From NCBI GenBank assembly GCA_035628055.1, contig DASPKO010000243.1, positions 1-14,897 of the forward strand: a DNA stretch of 14,897 nucleotides. The letters run 5' to 3'. The notes under the pieces were generated by a model. That model worked only from the letters and a program-made list of their open reading frames with translations, did not search any database and was not told the DNA's origin. The position numbers were made by a program, and so were the translations under genes. The DNA is from DASPKO01 sp035628055. Its GTDB lineage: Bacteria; Planctomycetota; Phycisphaerae; Phycisphaerales; UBA1924. Shown piece by piece: positions 1-7,566 of this stretch. Numbering within the stretch: position 1 is the stretch's first letter; each line of letters opens with the position of its first letter.

Positions 1-612
1 GGCGTTGGTGCGGTAGACCGCCAGGCGGTTGTCGGCGACCCCGGTGACGCGCCCGTCCATCATCGGCGAGCTGGCCGCCAGGGCCGGGAGCATCGGCAGG
101 ATGAGCCGGACCGCCGCGTGGAGGCGCCCGAACTCCTCGTCGCCACGGAAGGGGAGGTTGAGATGGACGCTCTGGAGGTTGCTCCACCCGTGCCCGGTGC
201 AGCCAAAGATGCGGTCGAACGCGGCGTAGATCTCGGCGTTGTCATGGGGCCACAGCCGCATGTCGCGGGCGGGGTCCATGAGCGGGTGCATCGCCGAGGG
301 CATCAGGCGGGCGCCGAGGGAAGAGAGGATCCGGTTCACGCGGCGGACGCTGTCGGCGAAGCGGGCGGGGAGGCCGGCGAGGGCCGGCACCGGCTCGACG
401 GTCTTGAGCTCGATGACGTGCAGCACGAGCTCGTTGGACCAGCCGATGCCGGTCTCGGGAACCTCCGCGTCGGAGACCGGCTCGGCGCTCCGGGCGCCGG
501 CCATCAGGACGCGGTCGGCGATGGGGCGCACGCCCAGCGTCTGCCGGTCGACGATCATGTACTCGAGCTCGACGCCGAAGGCGTCGAACAGGCCCAGGCG
601 GCCCGGGGTCAC
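1..612 (-). CDS. GCS2-type carboxylate-amine ligase (glutamate-cysteine-ligase-like), partial
   Basis: Only the first 204 codons are present; the gene runs off the left edge with an open frame. It matches the GCS2 family (glutamine-synthetase-fold ligases that join an amine to a glutamate-like carboxylate using ATP). Visible landmarks are GVELEYMIVD at residues 13-22 (first strand with the conserved Glu pair), ELKT at 69-72, the MPSAMHP segment at 104-110, LQSVHLNLPF at 146-155 and PALAASSP at 176-183. The start is GTG at 610-612: an in-frame TGA lies just upstream, a GGAG sits 7 nt before it, and the next ATG (codon 19) would remove the GVELE motif. It begins 28 bp after the ATP-grasp gene ends, so it is the third gene of one operon. 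Family membership is clear. The true substrates are unknown, and it need not make gamma-glutamylcysteine. Confidence 0.88.
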   Translation of the reverse strand, partial: MTPGRLGLFDAFGVELEYMIVDRQTLGVRPIADRVLMAGARSAEPVSDAEVPETGIGWSNELVLHVIELKTVEPVPALAGLPARFADSVRRVNRILSSLGARLMPSAMHPLMDPARDMRLWPHDNAEIYAAFDRIFGCTGHGWSNLQSVHLNLPFRGDEEFGRLHAAVRLILPMLPALAASSPMMDGRVTGVADNRLAVYRTNA

Positions 613-640
613 GCTGGGGCTCCGCGCGGCAGGGTGGCGA

Positions 641-2116
641 TCACTTCAGGGCCCGCCCGGCGCGGCGCGCCTCGACGCGGTCGAACATGGTCTGCATGAT
701 GGTCTTGTAGAGGTCGGACTTGAGCACGCGATCCTCGTAGCCCGAGTCGATGTTGGGGTTGTCGTTGACTTCCATGACGTAGACCTTGCCCGCGACCTGC
801 TTGATGTCGACGCCGTAGAGCCCGTCGCCGATGAGCGAGGCGGTCTTGACGGCCGTCTGGACGACGCGGTGCGGCGCGTCGTGGATGGGGATGGTCTCCA
901 CCTGCCCGAACTCGCGCTCGCCGTCCTTGTCCGAGTCCACGATCTGCCAGTGCCCGCGGGCCATGTGGTACTTGCAGGCAAAGAGGGGGCGTCCCCCGAG
1001 CAGCCCGATCCGCCAGTCGAACTCGCTGGGGAGGAACTCCTGGGCGATGACCAGGTCGGACTTCTCGAGCATGCGGTCGAGGTGCTCCTTGAGGTCGGCG
1101 GGCCCGACGGCCTTGACCACCCCCTGGGAGAAGGCCCCGTCGGGGATCTTCAGCACGCACGGGAACCCGACCCACAGGGGAACCTCGTCCATGTTCCCCT
1201 GGTGGATGATCATGGTGCGCGGGCCCTTGATCTCGTTCTTCTCCAGGAGCTCGGCGAGGTAGACCTTGTTGGTGCAGCGCACGATCGAGACCGGGTCGTC
1301 GATGACCACCAGCCCCTCGGCGTCGGCGCGGCGGGAGAAGCGGTACGTGTGGTGGTTGACGAACGTGGTCTCGCGAATGAAGAGCGCGTCGAACTCCGCC
1401 AGGCGGCCGTAGTCGTCCTTGGAGATGACCTCGGGGCTGAAGCCGACCTCGCGGGCGGCGCGGAGAAACTTCTTGATGGCCCCGTCGTTGGAGGGGGAGT
1501 GCTCGGCCTTGTCGTTGTAGAGGATGGCCAGGTCCGAGCGCGACGGGGCGGGGCGGCCCTTGAGCCGTCCGTGCCCGAGGAAATACTCGTTGGCGGCGTA
1601 CATCAGGAAGAGCCAGTGGTCGGGGGGGACGTCGGCGGCGGGGATCGGCTGCAGGGCGCGGAGCTGCCAGCCGGCCTCGGGGTCGTGCTCGAACTTGGCG
1701 CGCATGAGGGGCGCCGGGAAGAGATTGAACAGGGCGAGCGCCAGGCGGTCGTAGCGCTTGGCGAGGTTGCGGCCGAAGTAGACCGAGAGCTCGAAGGTCC
1801 CCGGGTGCAGCGGGCGGAGGCTGTGCTGGATGAGATCGCTCAGGTCCTCGCCGGCGAGGCGGATCATGGTCTGGAGCTTGAGGTCCTGGATGGTCGTGAT
1901 GCTGGGCAGGGGCTTGTGCCCGCGCGCCGCGGCCAGGAGCGAGACGTAGTACCCGAAGCTCTGGTAGCGGTAGCTCCGGCAGCAGTTGAAGACCTTGGCC
2001 CGGGTCAGCTCGCTGTAGCGGCTCTCGGTGAGATAGCCCTTGGCCGAGACCACGTCCACGCCGGGTATGTCCAGCTTCCAGTCGCTGGGGTTGTTAACGA
2101 CGATCAGGATGGCCAT
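641..2116 (-). CDS. RLAN-domain RimK-like ATP-grasp amidoligase
   Basis: A 491-residue protein with two parts. Residues 1 to about 180 match the RLAN domain (RimK-like ATP-grasp N-terminal), with the conserved CCRSYRYQSFGYYVSLLAA segment at 45-63 and a TIQDLK motif at 75-80. Residues about 195-480 are a RimK-type ATP-grasp: KIPDGAFSQGV at 323-333 (nucleotide-binding Lys and Gly-rich loop), AQEFLPSEFDWRIGLLGG at 358-375, GVDIK at 435-439, and the Mg/ATP-binding MEVNDNPNID at 448-457. Such ligases add amino acids, usually glutamate, to a carboxyl group via an acyl phosphate. It overlaps the upstream peptidase gene by 23 bp and is followed by the GCS2 gene, implying translational coupling and a joint pathway. 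The start is the ATG at 2116; no strong Shine-Dalgarno is seen, as expected if ribosomes reinitiate. Fold and family are near certain; the substrate is not known. Confidence 0.93.
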   Translation of the reverse strand: MAILIVVNNPSDWKLDIPGVDVVSAKGYLTESRYSELTRAKVFNCCRSYRYQSFGYYVSLLAAARGHKPLPSITTIQDLKLQTMIRLAGEDLSDLIQHSLRPLHPGTFELSVYFGRNLAKRYDRLALALFNLFPAPLMRAKFEHDPEAGWQLRALQPIPAADVPPDHWLFLMYAANEYFLGHGRLKGRPAPSRSDLAILYNDKAEHSPSNDGAIKKFLRAAREVGFSPEVISKDDYGRLAEFDALFIRETTFVNHHTYRFSRRADAEGLVVIDDPVSIVRCTNKVYLAELLEKNEIKGPRTMIIHQGNMDEVPLWVGFPCVLKIPDGAFSQGVVKAVGPADLKEHLDRMLEKSDLVIAQEFLPSEFDWRIGLLGGRPLFACKYHMARGHWQIVDSDKDGEREFGQVETIPIHDAPHRVVQTAVKTASLIGDGLYGVDIKQVAGKVYVMEVNDNPNIDSGYEDRVLKSDLYKTIMQTMFDRVEARRAGRALK

Positions 2117-2897
2117 GGGCCGCGGACCCCGGTTCCCCCACGACGGCCGGGGCGGCCGCGGCGGCGAGCCCGTCGAGGGGCGAGGAAGGTTGTCTGTCCT
2201 TGGGCTCGATGATCAGCAGCGTGGCGTCATAGGTGAGGATTCCCAGGAGGATGGAGCAGATGACCCGGTCCACATCGATCTCGTACATGTGCGATTCGAA
2301 CCAGGGATTGGGAAAGAGCGGATCGGCGACGAGCACCTTCCGGCTCGCCGGGTCGTAGCCGCACAGGACCACGAAGTGTCCGGCGGGCTTGCCCCGGATG
2401 TCGTCGAAATCGGCCTTGGGACCGTACTCGCGCGGGGCGCGGTAGAGGTAGGTGGCCGAGAGCCCGGTGAGGATGGGGATGCCCCGGGCCAGGTAGCGGG
2501 CGATCAGCCCGTGGGTGAGGTCCTCAAAGGCGAGCTTGCCGCCGAGCTCGAGGAACTCGAGGTACCCCTCGGTGGCGATGCGCAGCTTGCGGTTCTTCTT
2601 GACGCGGGCCTGCTCGGCGAGCTTTTCGCGGAGCTGGACGGAGCCGGCCTCGAACCAGGTGGGGTCGAAGATCTGGACGTTGTAGGTGAAGATGGTCGCC
2701 GAGTAGCCGCGGCGCAGGGCGTGCCCGCCGAGCATGCCGGCCAGGGTGCCCCCGTTCTCGAGGCGGCGCACCTCGGGGATCATCTCGGCGAGGTCGACCT
2801 GGTCGCCATAGAACCGGTAGACGGCGTGGAGGCTGGTCGGCCCGCAGGTGGTCTCATCGGGCTGGGGCAGCATGTCCAGGCGCAGGCGGGTCTCCAT
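2094..2897 (-). CDS. C39-like (papain-fold) cysteine peptidase
   Basis: A 267-residue cytoplasmic-looking protein with no signal peptide. It carries the papain-like C39 triad in the expected order: Cys18 in TTCGPTS (16-22), His174 in GKPAGHFVVLCGYD (169-182) and Asp192 in VADPLFPNP (190-198). C39-type enzymes cleave peptide bonds, often after a double glycine in leader peptides, but here there is no ABC transporter domain. A free-standing C39 next to two amidoligases more likely trims or transfers a peptide made by them (inference). It is the first gene of the minus-strand operon and its 3' end overlaps the ATP-grasp gene. An ATG 35 codons further upstream (3002) is possible. I prefer 2897 because family similarity begins there (METRLRLDMLPQPDETTCGPTS-like start) and the longer form would cover most of the divergent promoter region. 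No Shine-Dalgarno precedes 2897. Confidence 0.88.
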   Translation of the reverse strand: METRLRLDMLPQPDETTCGPTSLHAVYRFYGDQVDLAEMIPEVRRLENGGTLAGMLGGHALRRGYSATIFTYNVQIFDPTWFEAGSVQLREKLAEQARVKKNRKLRIATEGYLEFLELGGKLAFEDLTHGLIARYLARGIPILTGLSATYLYRAPREYGPKADFDDIRGKPAGHFVVLCGYDPASRKVLVADPLFPNPWFESHMYEIDVDRVICSILLGILTYDATLLIIEPKDRQPSSPLDGLAAAAAPAVVGEPGSAAHGHPDRR

Positions 2898-2907
2898 CGC
2901 CGGAGCG

Positions 2908-2913
2908 ATTGTA
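2908..2913 (-). promoter_or_regulatory. candidate -10 box of the C39/ATP-grasp/GCS2 operon
   Basis: The minus strand reads TACAAT (5 of 6 matches to TATAAT) ending 10 nt before the C39 ATG. No convincing -35 hexamer lies 16-18 bp upstream, and the gene has no Shine-Dalgarno. If this is used, transcription would begin only a few nucleotides before the start codon, giving a nearly leaderless mRNA. A sequence match only. Confidence 0.3.
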
Positions 2914-2976
2914 GACGAACCGGCAGGATGGCCCCGCGGACGGGCACGAGGCTTTGGAGGTATTCTCGTGAGGTCT

Positions 2977-2993
2977 CGGGCCGTGCCGGCCCG
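2977..2993 (+). other. hairpin in the leader of the POT transporter gene
   Basis: A perfect 6-bp stem (CGGGCC / GGCCCG) with a 5-nt loop lies 7 nt before the AAGGA ribosome-binding site (3001-3005) of the transporter gene at 3014. It could affect translation of the transporter, but in DNA this GC-rich a six-pair stem can arise by chance. A TATTCT at 2961-2966 is a weak -10 candidate for this leader; no -35 accompanies it. Confidence 0.3.
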
Positions 2994-3013
2994 GGCCCAC
3001 AAGGAACGGCACG

Positions 3014-5179
3014 ATGAGCGACGTGAACCTTCCCCACCCGGATCGTCCGGTCCCGCCCGCGTCCCCGAACGACGCGGACCTGCTGGGCGAGGCCGAACGC
3101 ACGGGCGCCGCCGACCTCTCGCGGGGCACGGTGATGGGCCACCCGCCCGGGCTGTTTCTGCTGTTCCTGGTCGAGATGTGGGAGCGGTTCAGCTACTACG
3201 GGATGCGGACCCTGCTGACGCTCTACCTGGTCGCCGTGATCGCGGCCAAGCAGGTCGGACCGGGCACGTATCCCAACACGCTCCTGTTTGAGGAGAAGCC
3301 CAGCGGGCCGGGCGTAAAGAACGTGGAGAGGCCGACCGGGACCCAGGCGCGGGCGGTGGTGCTGGCGGTTGGGGAGCAGACCGTCGAGCCTCCGGCAGCC
3401 CCGCCCGCCACGGGGGCGCCGGTGCTGCGCATCACGCGCGCCCGGCAGGCGCCGGACCCGAGCGACGCGAGTCGCACGGTCTGGGTGCCGGATGATGGCG
3501 AGCTTGGGGAAGGGGTCGTGGTGAGCGGGCCGCCGGGGAGCGAGCAGTTCACGAATGCGCAGTACGCCTTCATCGTCACCAACCCATCCGACCGGCAGAT
3601 CGACTGCACGATCCGGTTCGACCGCGGGACCGATCCCGCGGCGCCGGTCCGGACGTTCTACACCATCAACGACAACGCGGACTCCGTCACCGCCGAGATC
3701 AAGCCCGACGCCGAGCGTAGCGCCGGCGAACCGCCCTTCGTGGCCGTGATGGCCATCAACGACCATGACAGTGGTCGCAACTGGCCGGAGGGTCGCGCGA
3801 ACACGCTCTTCGGGTGGTACACGGGGCTGGCGTATCTGCTCCCGATCCTCGGGGGCCTGCTCGCCGACAAGTTGATTGGAACGCACCGCTCGATGGTCAT
3901 CGGGAGCATCCTGATCGCGATCGGACACGTCGTGCTGGGCGTTTCGGGGATCGGCGAGCTGGCGCAGAGCGCTCTGGGACTCTCGACGTTCATCGGCGGG
4001 CTGGCGGTGATCGTGCTGGGCACCGGCTTCTTCAAGCCGACCGTCTCAGTGATGGTGGGGCAGCTCTACCGGCCCGACGACCCGCGCCGCGACGGGGCCT
4101 TCACCATCTTCTACATGGGCATCAACCTCGGGGCGTTCCTCTGCGCCTATGTGTGCGGGACGCTCGGCGAAAAGGTGGGGTGGCACTACGGCTTCGGTTC
4201 CGCGGCGGTCGGGATGCTCGCGGGAATGCTGCTCTATCTGTGGGGGAAGCCGCGCTTCCTCGCCGGCATCGGGGAGGCCCCGCGCCCCAACGCCAACGGC
4301 ACGGCCCTCACGCTCTTCCTGCTGGCGCTCGGCGGTGCGGGGCTCTTCGCGCTGCTGTATCACAACGGCCTGGCCCGCGCGCTCAATGAGGCGGTGACGT
4401 ACCTGCAAGAGCGTCCGGCATTGGGCTGGACCGTGGTCGCCGGCCTGCTGGCCGCGATCCTGGGTTGGGTCGGATGGTTCCTGTCGATCAACCGGCGCGA
4501 GGACCGCGGCCCGGTGGTGACGATTTTCGTGTTCATGCTCTTCAACGCCGTCTTCTGGATGGGCTTCGAGCAGGCCGGCTCGAGCATCAATCTGTTCACC
4601 AAGCAGAACACCGACCGCATGATCGGCACCTTCGAGGTGCCCGCCTCCTGGTTCCAGTCGGTGAACGCCGGCCTCATCTTCATCATGGCGCCGGCTTTCG
4701 CGGCGCTCTGGACCGCGCTCGGGAAGCGTCGTTTGAACCCGAGCCAGCCGCTGAAGATCTTCCTGGGCCTGTTCTTTCTCGGTGTCGGGTACCTCTTCAT
4801 GGTTCGCGCGGGCGCCATCGCCGCCGGCGGCGCGCAGAAGGCCAGCATGCTCTTCATCCTCGCCCTGTACTTCTGGCACACGGTCGGAGAACTCTGCCTC
4901 TCGCCGACTGGCCTTTCCTACGTGACCAAGGCCGCACCCGTGCGTTTCGTCTCGCTGCTCATGGGGATCTGGTTCGTCTCCTCGTTCATCGCGAACCTGG
5001 GAGGCGGCCTCGTGGCAGCGCAGGTGAAGAAGATCGAGAAGCGGGACATCGAGCTCCCCTGGGATTTCGGCGGGCAGGCGGACTTCTTCTTCCTGTTCGT
5101 GGTGGCGTGTGCGGTTGCCTCGCTGCTGATGCTGATCCTCACCCCGTTCATGAAACGGCTTATGCGTCCCGGGACCTGA
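3014..5179 (+). CDS. POT/PTR2-family proton-coupled peptide transporter with large TM1-TM2 loop domain
   Basis: A 721-residue inner-membrane protein that should import di- and tripeptides with protons. POT hallmarks are all present: the EMWER proton motif (Glu54, Glu57, Arg58) in the first membrane helix, TM2 GWYTGLAYLLPILGG (267-281), the FYMGINLGAF signature (366-375), the helix-7 FEQAGSS with Glu519, and GELCLSPTGLSYV with Glu626. Usual bacterial members are about 450-550 residues. The excess is mainly a 180-residue stretch (about 80-262) between TM1 and TM2, rich in beta-strand-like and charged sequence, for example YAFIVTNPSDRQIDCTIRF at 184-202. With a cytoplasmic N-terminus this loop would lie outside the membrane. 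The start is fixed by AAGGA 8 nt upstream of the ATG. It is followed after 23 bp by a secreted peptidase gene, probably co-transcribed. Confidence 0.95.
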   Translation: MSDVNLPHPDRPVPPASPNDADLLGEAERTGAADLSRGTVMGHPPGLFLLFLVEMWERFSYYGMRTLLTLYLVAVIAAKQVGPGTYPNTLLFEEKPSGPGVKNVERPTGTQARAVVLAVGEQTVEPPAAPPATGAPVLRITRARQAPDPSDASRTVWVPDDGELGEGVVVSGPPGSEQFTNAQYAFIVTNPSDRQIDCTIRFDRGTDPAAPVRTFYTINDNADSVTAEIKPDAERSAGEPPFVAVMAINDHDSGRNWPEGRANTLFGWYTGLAYLLPILGGLLADKLIGTHRSMVIGSILIAIGHVVLGVSGIGELAQSALGLSTFIGGLAVIVLGTGFFKPTVSVMVGQLYRPDDPRRDGAFTIFYMGINLGAFLCAYVCGTLGEKVGWHYGFGSAAVGMLAGMLLYLWGKPRFLAGIGEAPRPNANGTALTLFLLALGGAGLFALLYHNGLARALNEAVTYLQERPALGWTVVAGLLAAILGWVGWFLSINRREDRGPVVTIFVFMLFNAVFWMGFEQAGSSINLFTKQNTDRMIGTFEVPASWFQSVNAGLIFIMAPAFAALWTALGKRRLNPSQPLKIFLGLFFLGVGYLFMVRAGAIAAGGAQKASMLFILALYFWHTVGELCLSPTGLSYVTKAAPVRFVSLLMGIWFVSSFIANLGGGLVAAQVKKIEKRDIELPWDFGGQADFFFLFVVACAVASLLMLILTPFMKRLMRPGT

Positions 5180-5202
5180 GCGCAAACGTGTGGAATCACC
5201 CA

Positions 5203-7566
5203 ATGATGCTTCGGCATACCTGCGCCCTGCTTGTCGGCGTGATCGGGGTCGCCGGCGCCCCCGCCCTCGCCCAGAACGGTCCGGCCAACCCGGGCTTCGA
5301 GCAGGAAGCCCCCGTCGGCGATGCCCCCCCGGGCTGGGTGCTCACCACGCCCGGCTACCGCGTCCGCCTCGAGAACGAGCTCTCGGCCGAGGGGGCGGTG
5401 TGCGCCGTCCTCGAACGCTGGGAAGCCGAGGGCGCCGCGCCCGCGCAGCCCTTCGGCAACCTCATGCAGCAGTTCGACGCCGCGCCGTTCCGGGGCAAGC
5501 GGGTGAAGTTCTCGGCGGCGGCGATGACCGACGTGGGCGACGCGGTGGGCAACCAGGAGGCCCGGGCCCAGCTCTGGCTCCGCGTCGACCGCGAGGGCGG
5601 GCGCGTCGGCTTCTTCGACAACATGTCGGACCGGCCCATCCAGGGACCTCCCGACTGGAACCGGTACGAGATCGTCGGGGACGTCGCCCCGGACGCCCAG
5701 ACCATCAACCTCGGCGTCCTGCTGGTGGGGGCGCCGACCGCCGCGAAGCTCGGGGTGCGCCCCGCGCGGGCGTACATCGACGACGTCTGGTTCGAGGTCC
5801 TGGGCGAGACGCCCACCACGGACCGCGCGCCCGCGCCCCTCTCAGAGCGGGGTCTCGAGAACCTGACGGCGCTGGCCCGGCTGGTCGGCTACGTCCGGTT
5901 CTTTCACCCGACCGACGCCGTGGCCGCCACCGACTGGGACGCGTTCACGATCGCGGCCATCGAGCAGGTCGAGCCCGCGGGGAGCGCCGCCGAGCTGCGC
6001 GACGCGCTGCGCCGGCTCTTTGAACCCATCGCGCCGCTGATGGTCATCGCGACCGAGCAGGAACCGCTGGCGCCGCCCGGGGCCGCCCCGCTCAAGCAGC
6101 AGTGCCCCGACCAGGACGAGATCATCTGGTGGCAGCACCGCGGGCTCAACGCCGACGGGCTGATGCCGTCGGTCTACCGGAGCACGCGCGAGCGCCGCCA
6201 GGCGGCCGGCGCCCCGCCCGAAGCGCCCCCCATCTCCTCGGCAGTATTCACGGAAGTCGGCGGGGGCGTGCGGGCCTGGATGCCGATCGCGCTCTACGCC
6301 TGCAACGCCAAGGCCGTCGCGGCCCCCGCGACGCTTCGGCCGGAGCGGCCCGAGGGATGGTCGCCCAGCGGCAACGACCGGGCCGTCCGCCTGGCGGGGG
6401 TGATCGAGGCCTGGAATGTGCTGCAGCACAGCTATCCGTACGCGATGCCACCGGCCTGGGAGGGGGCGCTCGGGGCCGGGCTGCGCGAGGCCGCCGAGGC
6501 CGCGGACGACCGGGCCCAGCTCGATGTGCTCCGCCGGCTCGTCTCGAAGATCGGCGACGGGCACGGGCGGGTCTTCCACCAGGAGATGTTCCCCCAGTAC
6601 GCCCTGGCGGTGGATTGGACCTTCGCGGGGGACTCGCTCGTCGTGACCGCGCCCGTCGAGCCGGCGACGCCCGAGGGCCCGCGCCGGGGTGACGTGGTGG
6701 TGCGTTACGCGGGGCGCCCGCTGGGCGAGGTGTACGCCGAGACCCGCGGCCTGATCTCAGCGGCGAGCGAGGGATGGGCCCGGTACAACGCGGCCGCGAT
6801 GCTCCGCCAGCGCGAGAGCGACGCTCCGGTCGAGCTGGTGCTGCGCGGGCCGGAGGGCGCCGAGCGGACCGTCCGGCTCACGCCGGTCGTGGCGGGCGGG
6901 AGAGGGGCGGTGCCGAGCGAGCCGCGCCCGGAGCCCGTGTCCGAGGTGCGTCCGGGCGTGTGGTACATCGATCCCTCCCGCCTCGGCGAGGAGGAGCTGC
7001 GCGTCGCGATCGGCCAGGCGGCGGAGGCGCGCGGCGTGATCTTCGAGCACCGGTGCTATCCGACCGTCGGCCCGTGGTACCTGGGGCACCTGAGCGACAA
7101 GGGGCTCACCAGCGCGCAGTGGCACACGCCGGTGATCGTGTTCCCGGACCGGGCCATCGAGAGGTTCGAGCGCTCGGGCTGGCCCGTGCCGCCGGGCAAG
7201 CCTCGGATCACCGGGAAGGTCGCCTTCGTGACCGACGGCAGCGCGATCTCGTACGCCGAGACGCTCCTGGGCATGGTCGAGCACTTCGGTCTGGGGGAGA
7301 TCGTGGGGGAGCCGACCGCCGCGACCAACGGGAACGTGAACCGCTTCACGGTTCCCGGCGGGTACGAGGTGATGTTCACGGGGATGAAGGTGCTCAAGCA
7401 CGATGGGTCGGAGCACCACGGCGTGGGGATCCGCCCGACGGTGCCCGTGAGCCGGACGCCGGCGGGGATCGCGGCGGGGCGCGACGAGATGCTGGAGAAG
7501 GCGATCGAGGTGGTGGCGGGGCGGGCCTCGCCGGAGCCGGGCGCCGGCTCGCCTGACCGCCCCTAG
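5203..7566 (+). CDS. secreted tricorn-type S41 peptidase with N-terminal beta-sandwich-like domain
   Basis: A 787-residue exported protein. A signal peptide covers residues 1-23 (hydrophobic core, then PALA before QNG). Residues about 28-205 begin NPGFEQE and resemble a carbohydrate-binding-like jelly roll. A helical segment with GYVRFFHP at 229-236 follows, then the S41 prodomain-like AWNVLQHSYPY at 403-413. The S41 core has GDGHG (catalytic His454), the nucleophile region TDGSAISYAE (Ser683 in SYAE, S-x-x-E pattern) and GEPTAATNG (702-710). The Lys of the Ser/Lys type is replaced by Thr708, so the tricorn-like Ser/His mechanism is expected. A PDZ-like region lies around 475-560. I chose the first of two tandem ATGs (5203, 5206); upstream GGAA is a weak ribosome site. 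It is likely co-transcribed with the peptide transporter, suggesting it makes peptides for import. Confidence 0.9.
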   Translation: MMLRHTCALLVGVIGVAGAPALAQNGPANPGFEQEAPVGDAPPGWVLTTPGYRVRLENELSAEGAVCAVLERWEAEGAAPAQPFGNLMQQFDAAPFRGKRVKFSAAAMTDVGDAVGNQEARAQLWLRVDREGGRVGFFDNMSDRPIQGPPDWNRYEIVGDVAPDAQTINLGVLLVGAPTAAKLGVRPARAYIDDVWFEVLGETPTTDRAPAPLSERGLENLTALARLVGYVRFFHPTDAVAATDWDAFTIAAIEQVEPAGSAAELRDALRRLFEPIAPLMVIATEQEPLAPPGAAPLKQQCPDQDEIIWWQHRGLNADGLMPSVYRSTRERRQAAGAPPEAPPISSAVFTEVGGGVRAWMPIALYACNAKAVAAPATLRPERPEGWSPSGNDRAVRLAGVIEAWNVLQHSYPYAMPPAWEGALGAGLREAAEAADDRAQLDVLRRLVSKIGDGHGRVFHQEMFPQYALAVDWTFAGDSLVVTAPVEPATPEGPRRGDVVVRYAGRPLGEVYAETRGLISAASEGWARYNAAAMLRQRESDAPVELVLRGPEGAERTVRLTPVVAGGRGAVPSEPRPEPVSEVRPGVWYIDPSRLGEEELRVAIGQAAEARGVIFEHRCYPTVGPWYLGHLSDKGLTSAQWHTPVIVFPDRAIERFERSGWPVPPGKPRITGKVAFVTDGSAISYAETLLGMVEHFGLGEIVGEPTAATNGNVNRFTVPGGYEVMFTGMKVLKHDGSEHHGVGIRPTVPVSRTPAGIAAGRDEMLEKAIEVVAGRASPEPGAGSPDRP
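7563..7566. other. shared CTAG: overlapping stop codons of two convergent genes
   Basis: The tetranucleotide CTAG is its own reverse complement. The plus-strand S41 gene stops with TAG at 7564-7566, and the minus-strand E1 alpha gene stops with TAG reading 7565-7563. The two genes thus share two bases of their stop codons, leaving no space for a dedicated terminator between them. Directly visible. Confidence 0.97.

Noticed and set aside
239..2212. A 657-codon open frame on the plus strand across the amidoligase genes.
   Set aside because: It is antisense to the ATP-grasp and GCS2 genes, whose motifs are unmistakable. Its translation is low-complexity Val/Asp/Gly-rich sequence typical of a shadow frame in GC-rich DNA.
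2895..3002. Longer C39 peptidase start at 3002.
   Set aside because: The added 35 residues are Arg/Pro-rich, lack family similarity, and would fill nearly all of the divergent promoter region.
4046..5203. A 385-codon open frame on the minus strand across the POT gene.
   Set aside because: The translation is Glu/His/Arg/Gln-rich without hydrophobic cores, as expected for the antisense of a membrane protein gene.
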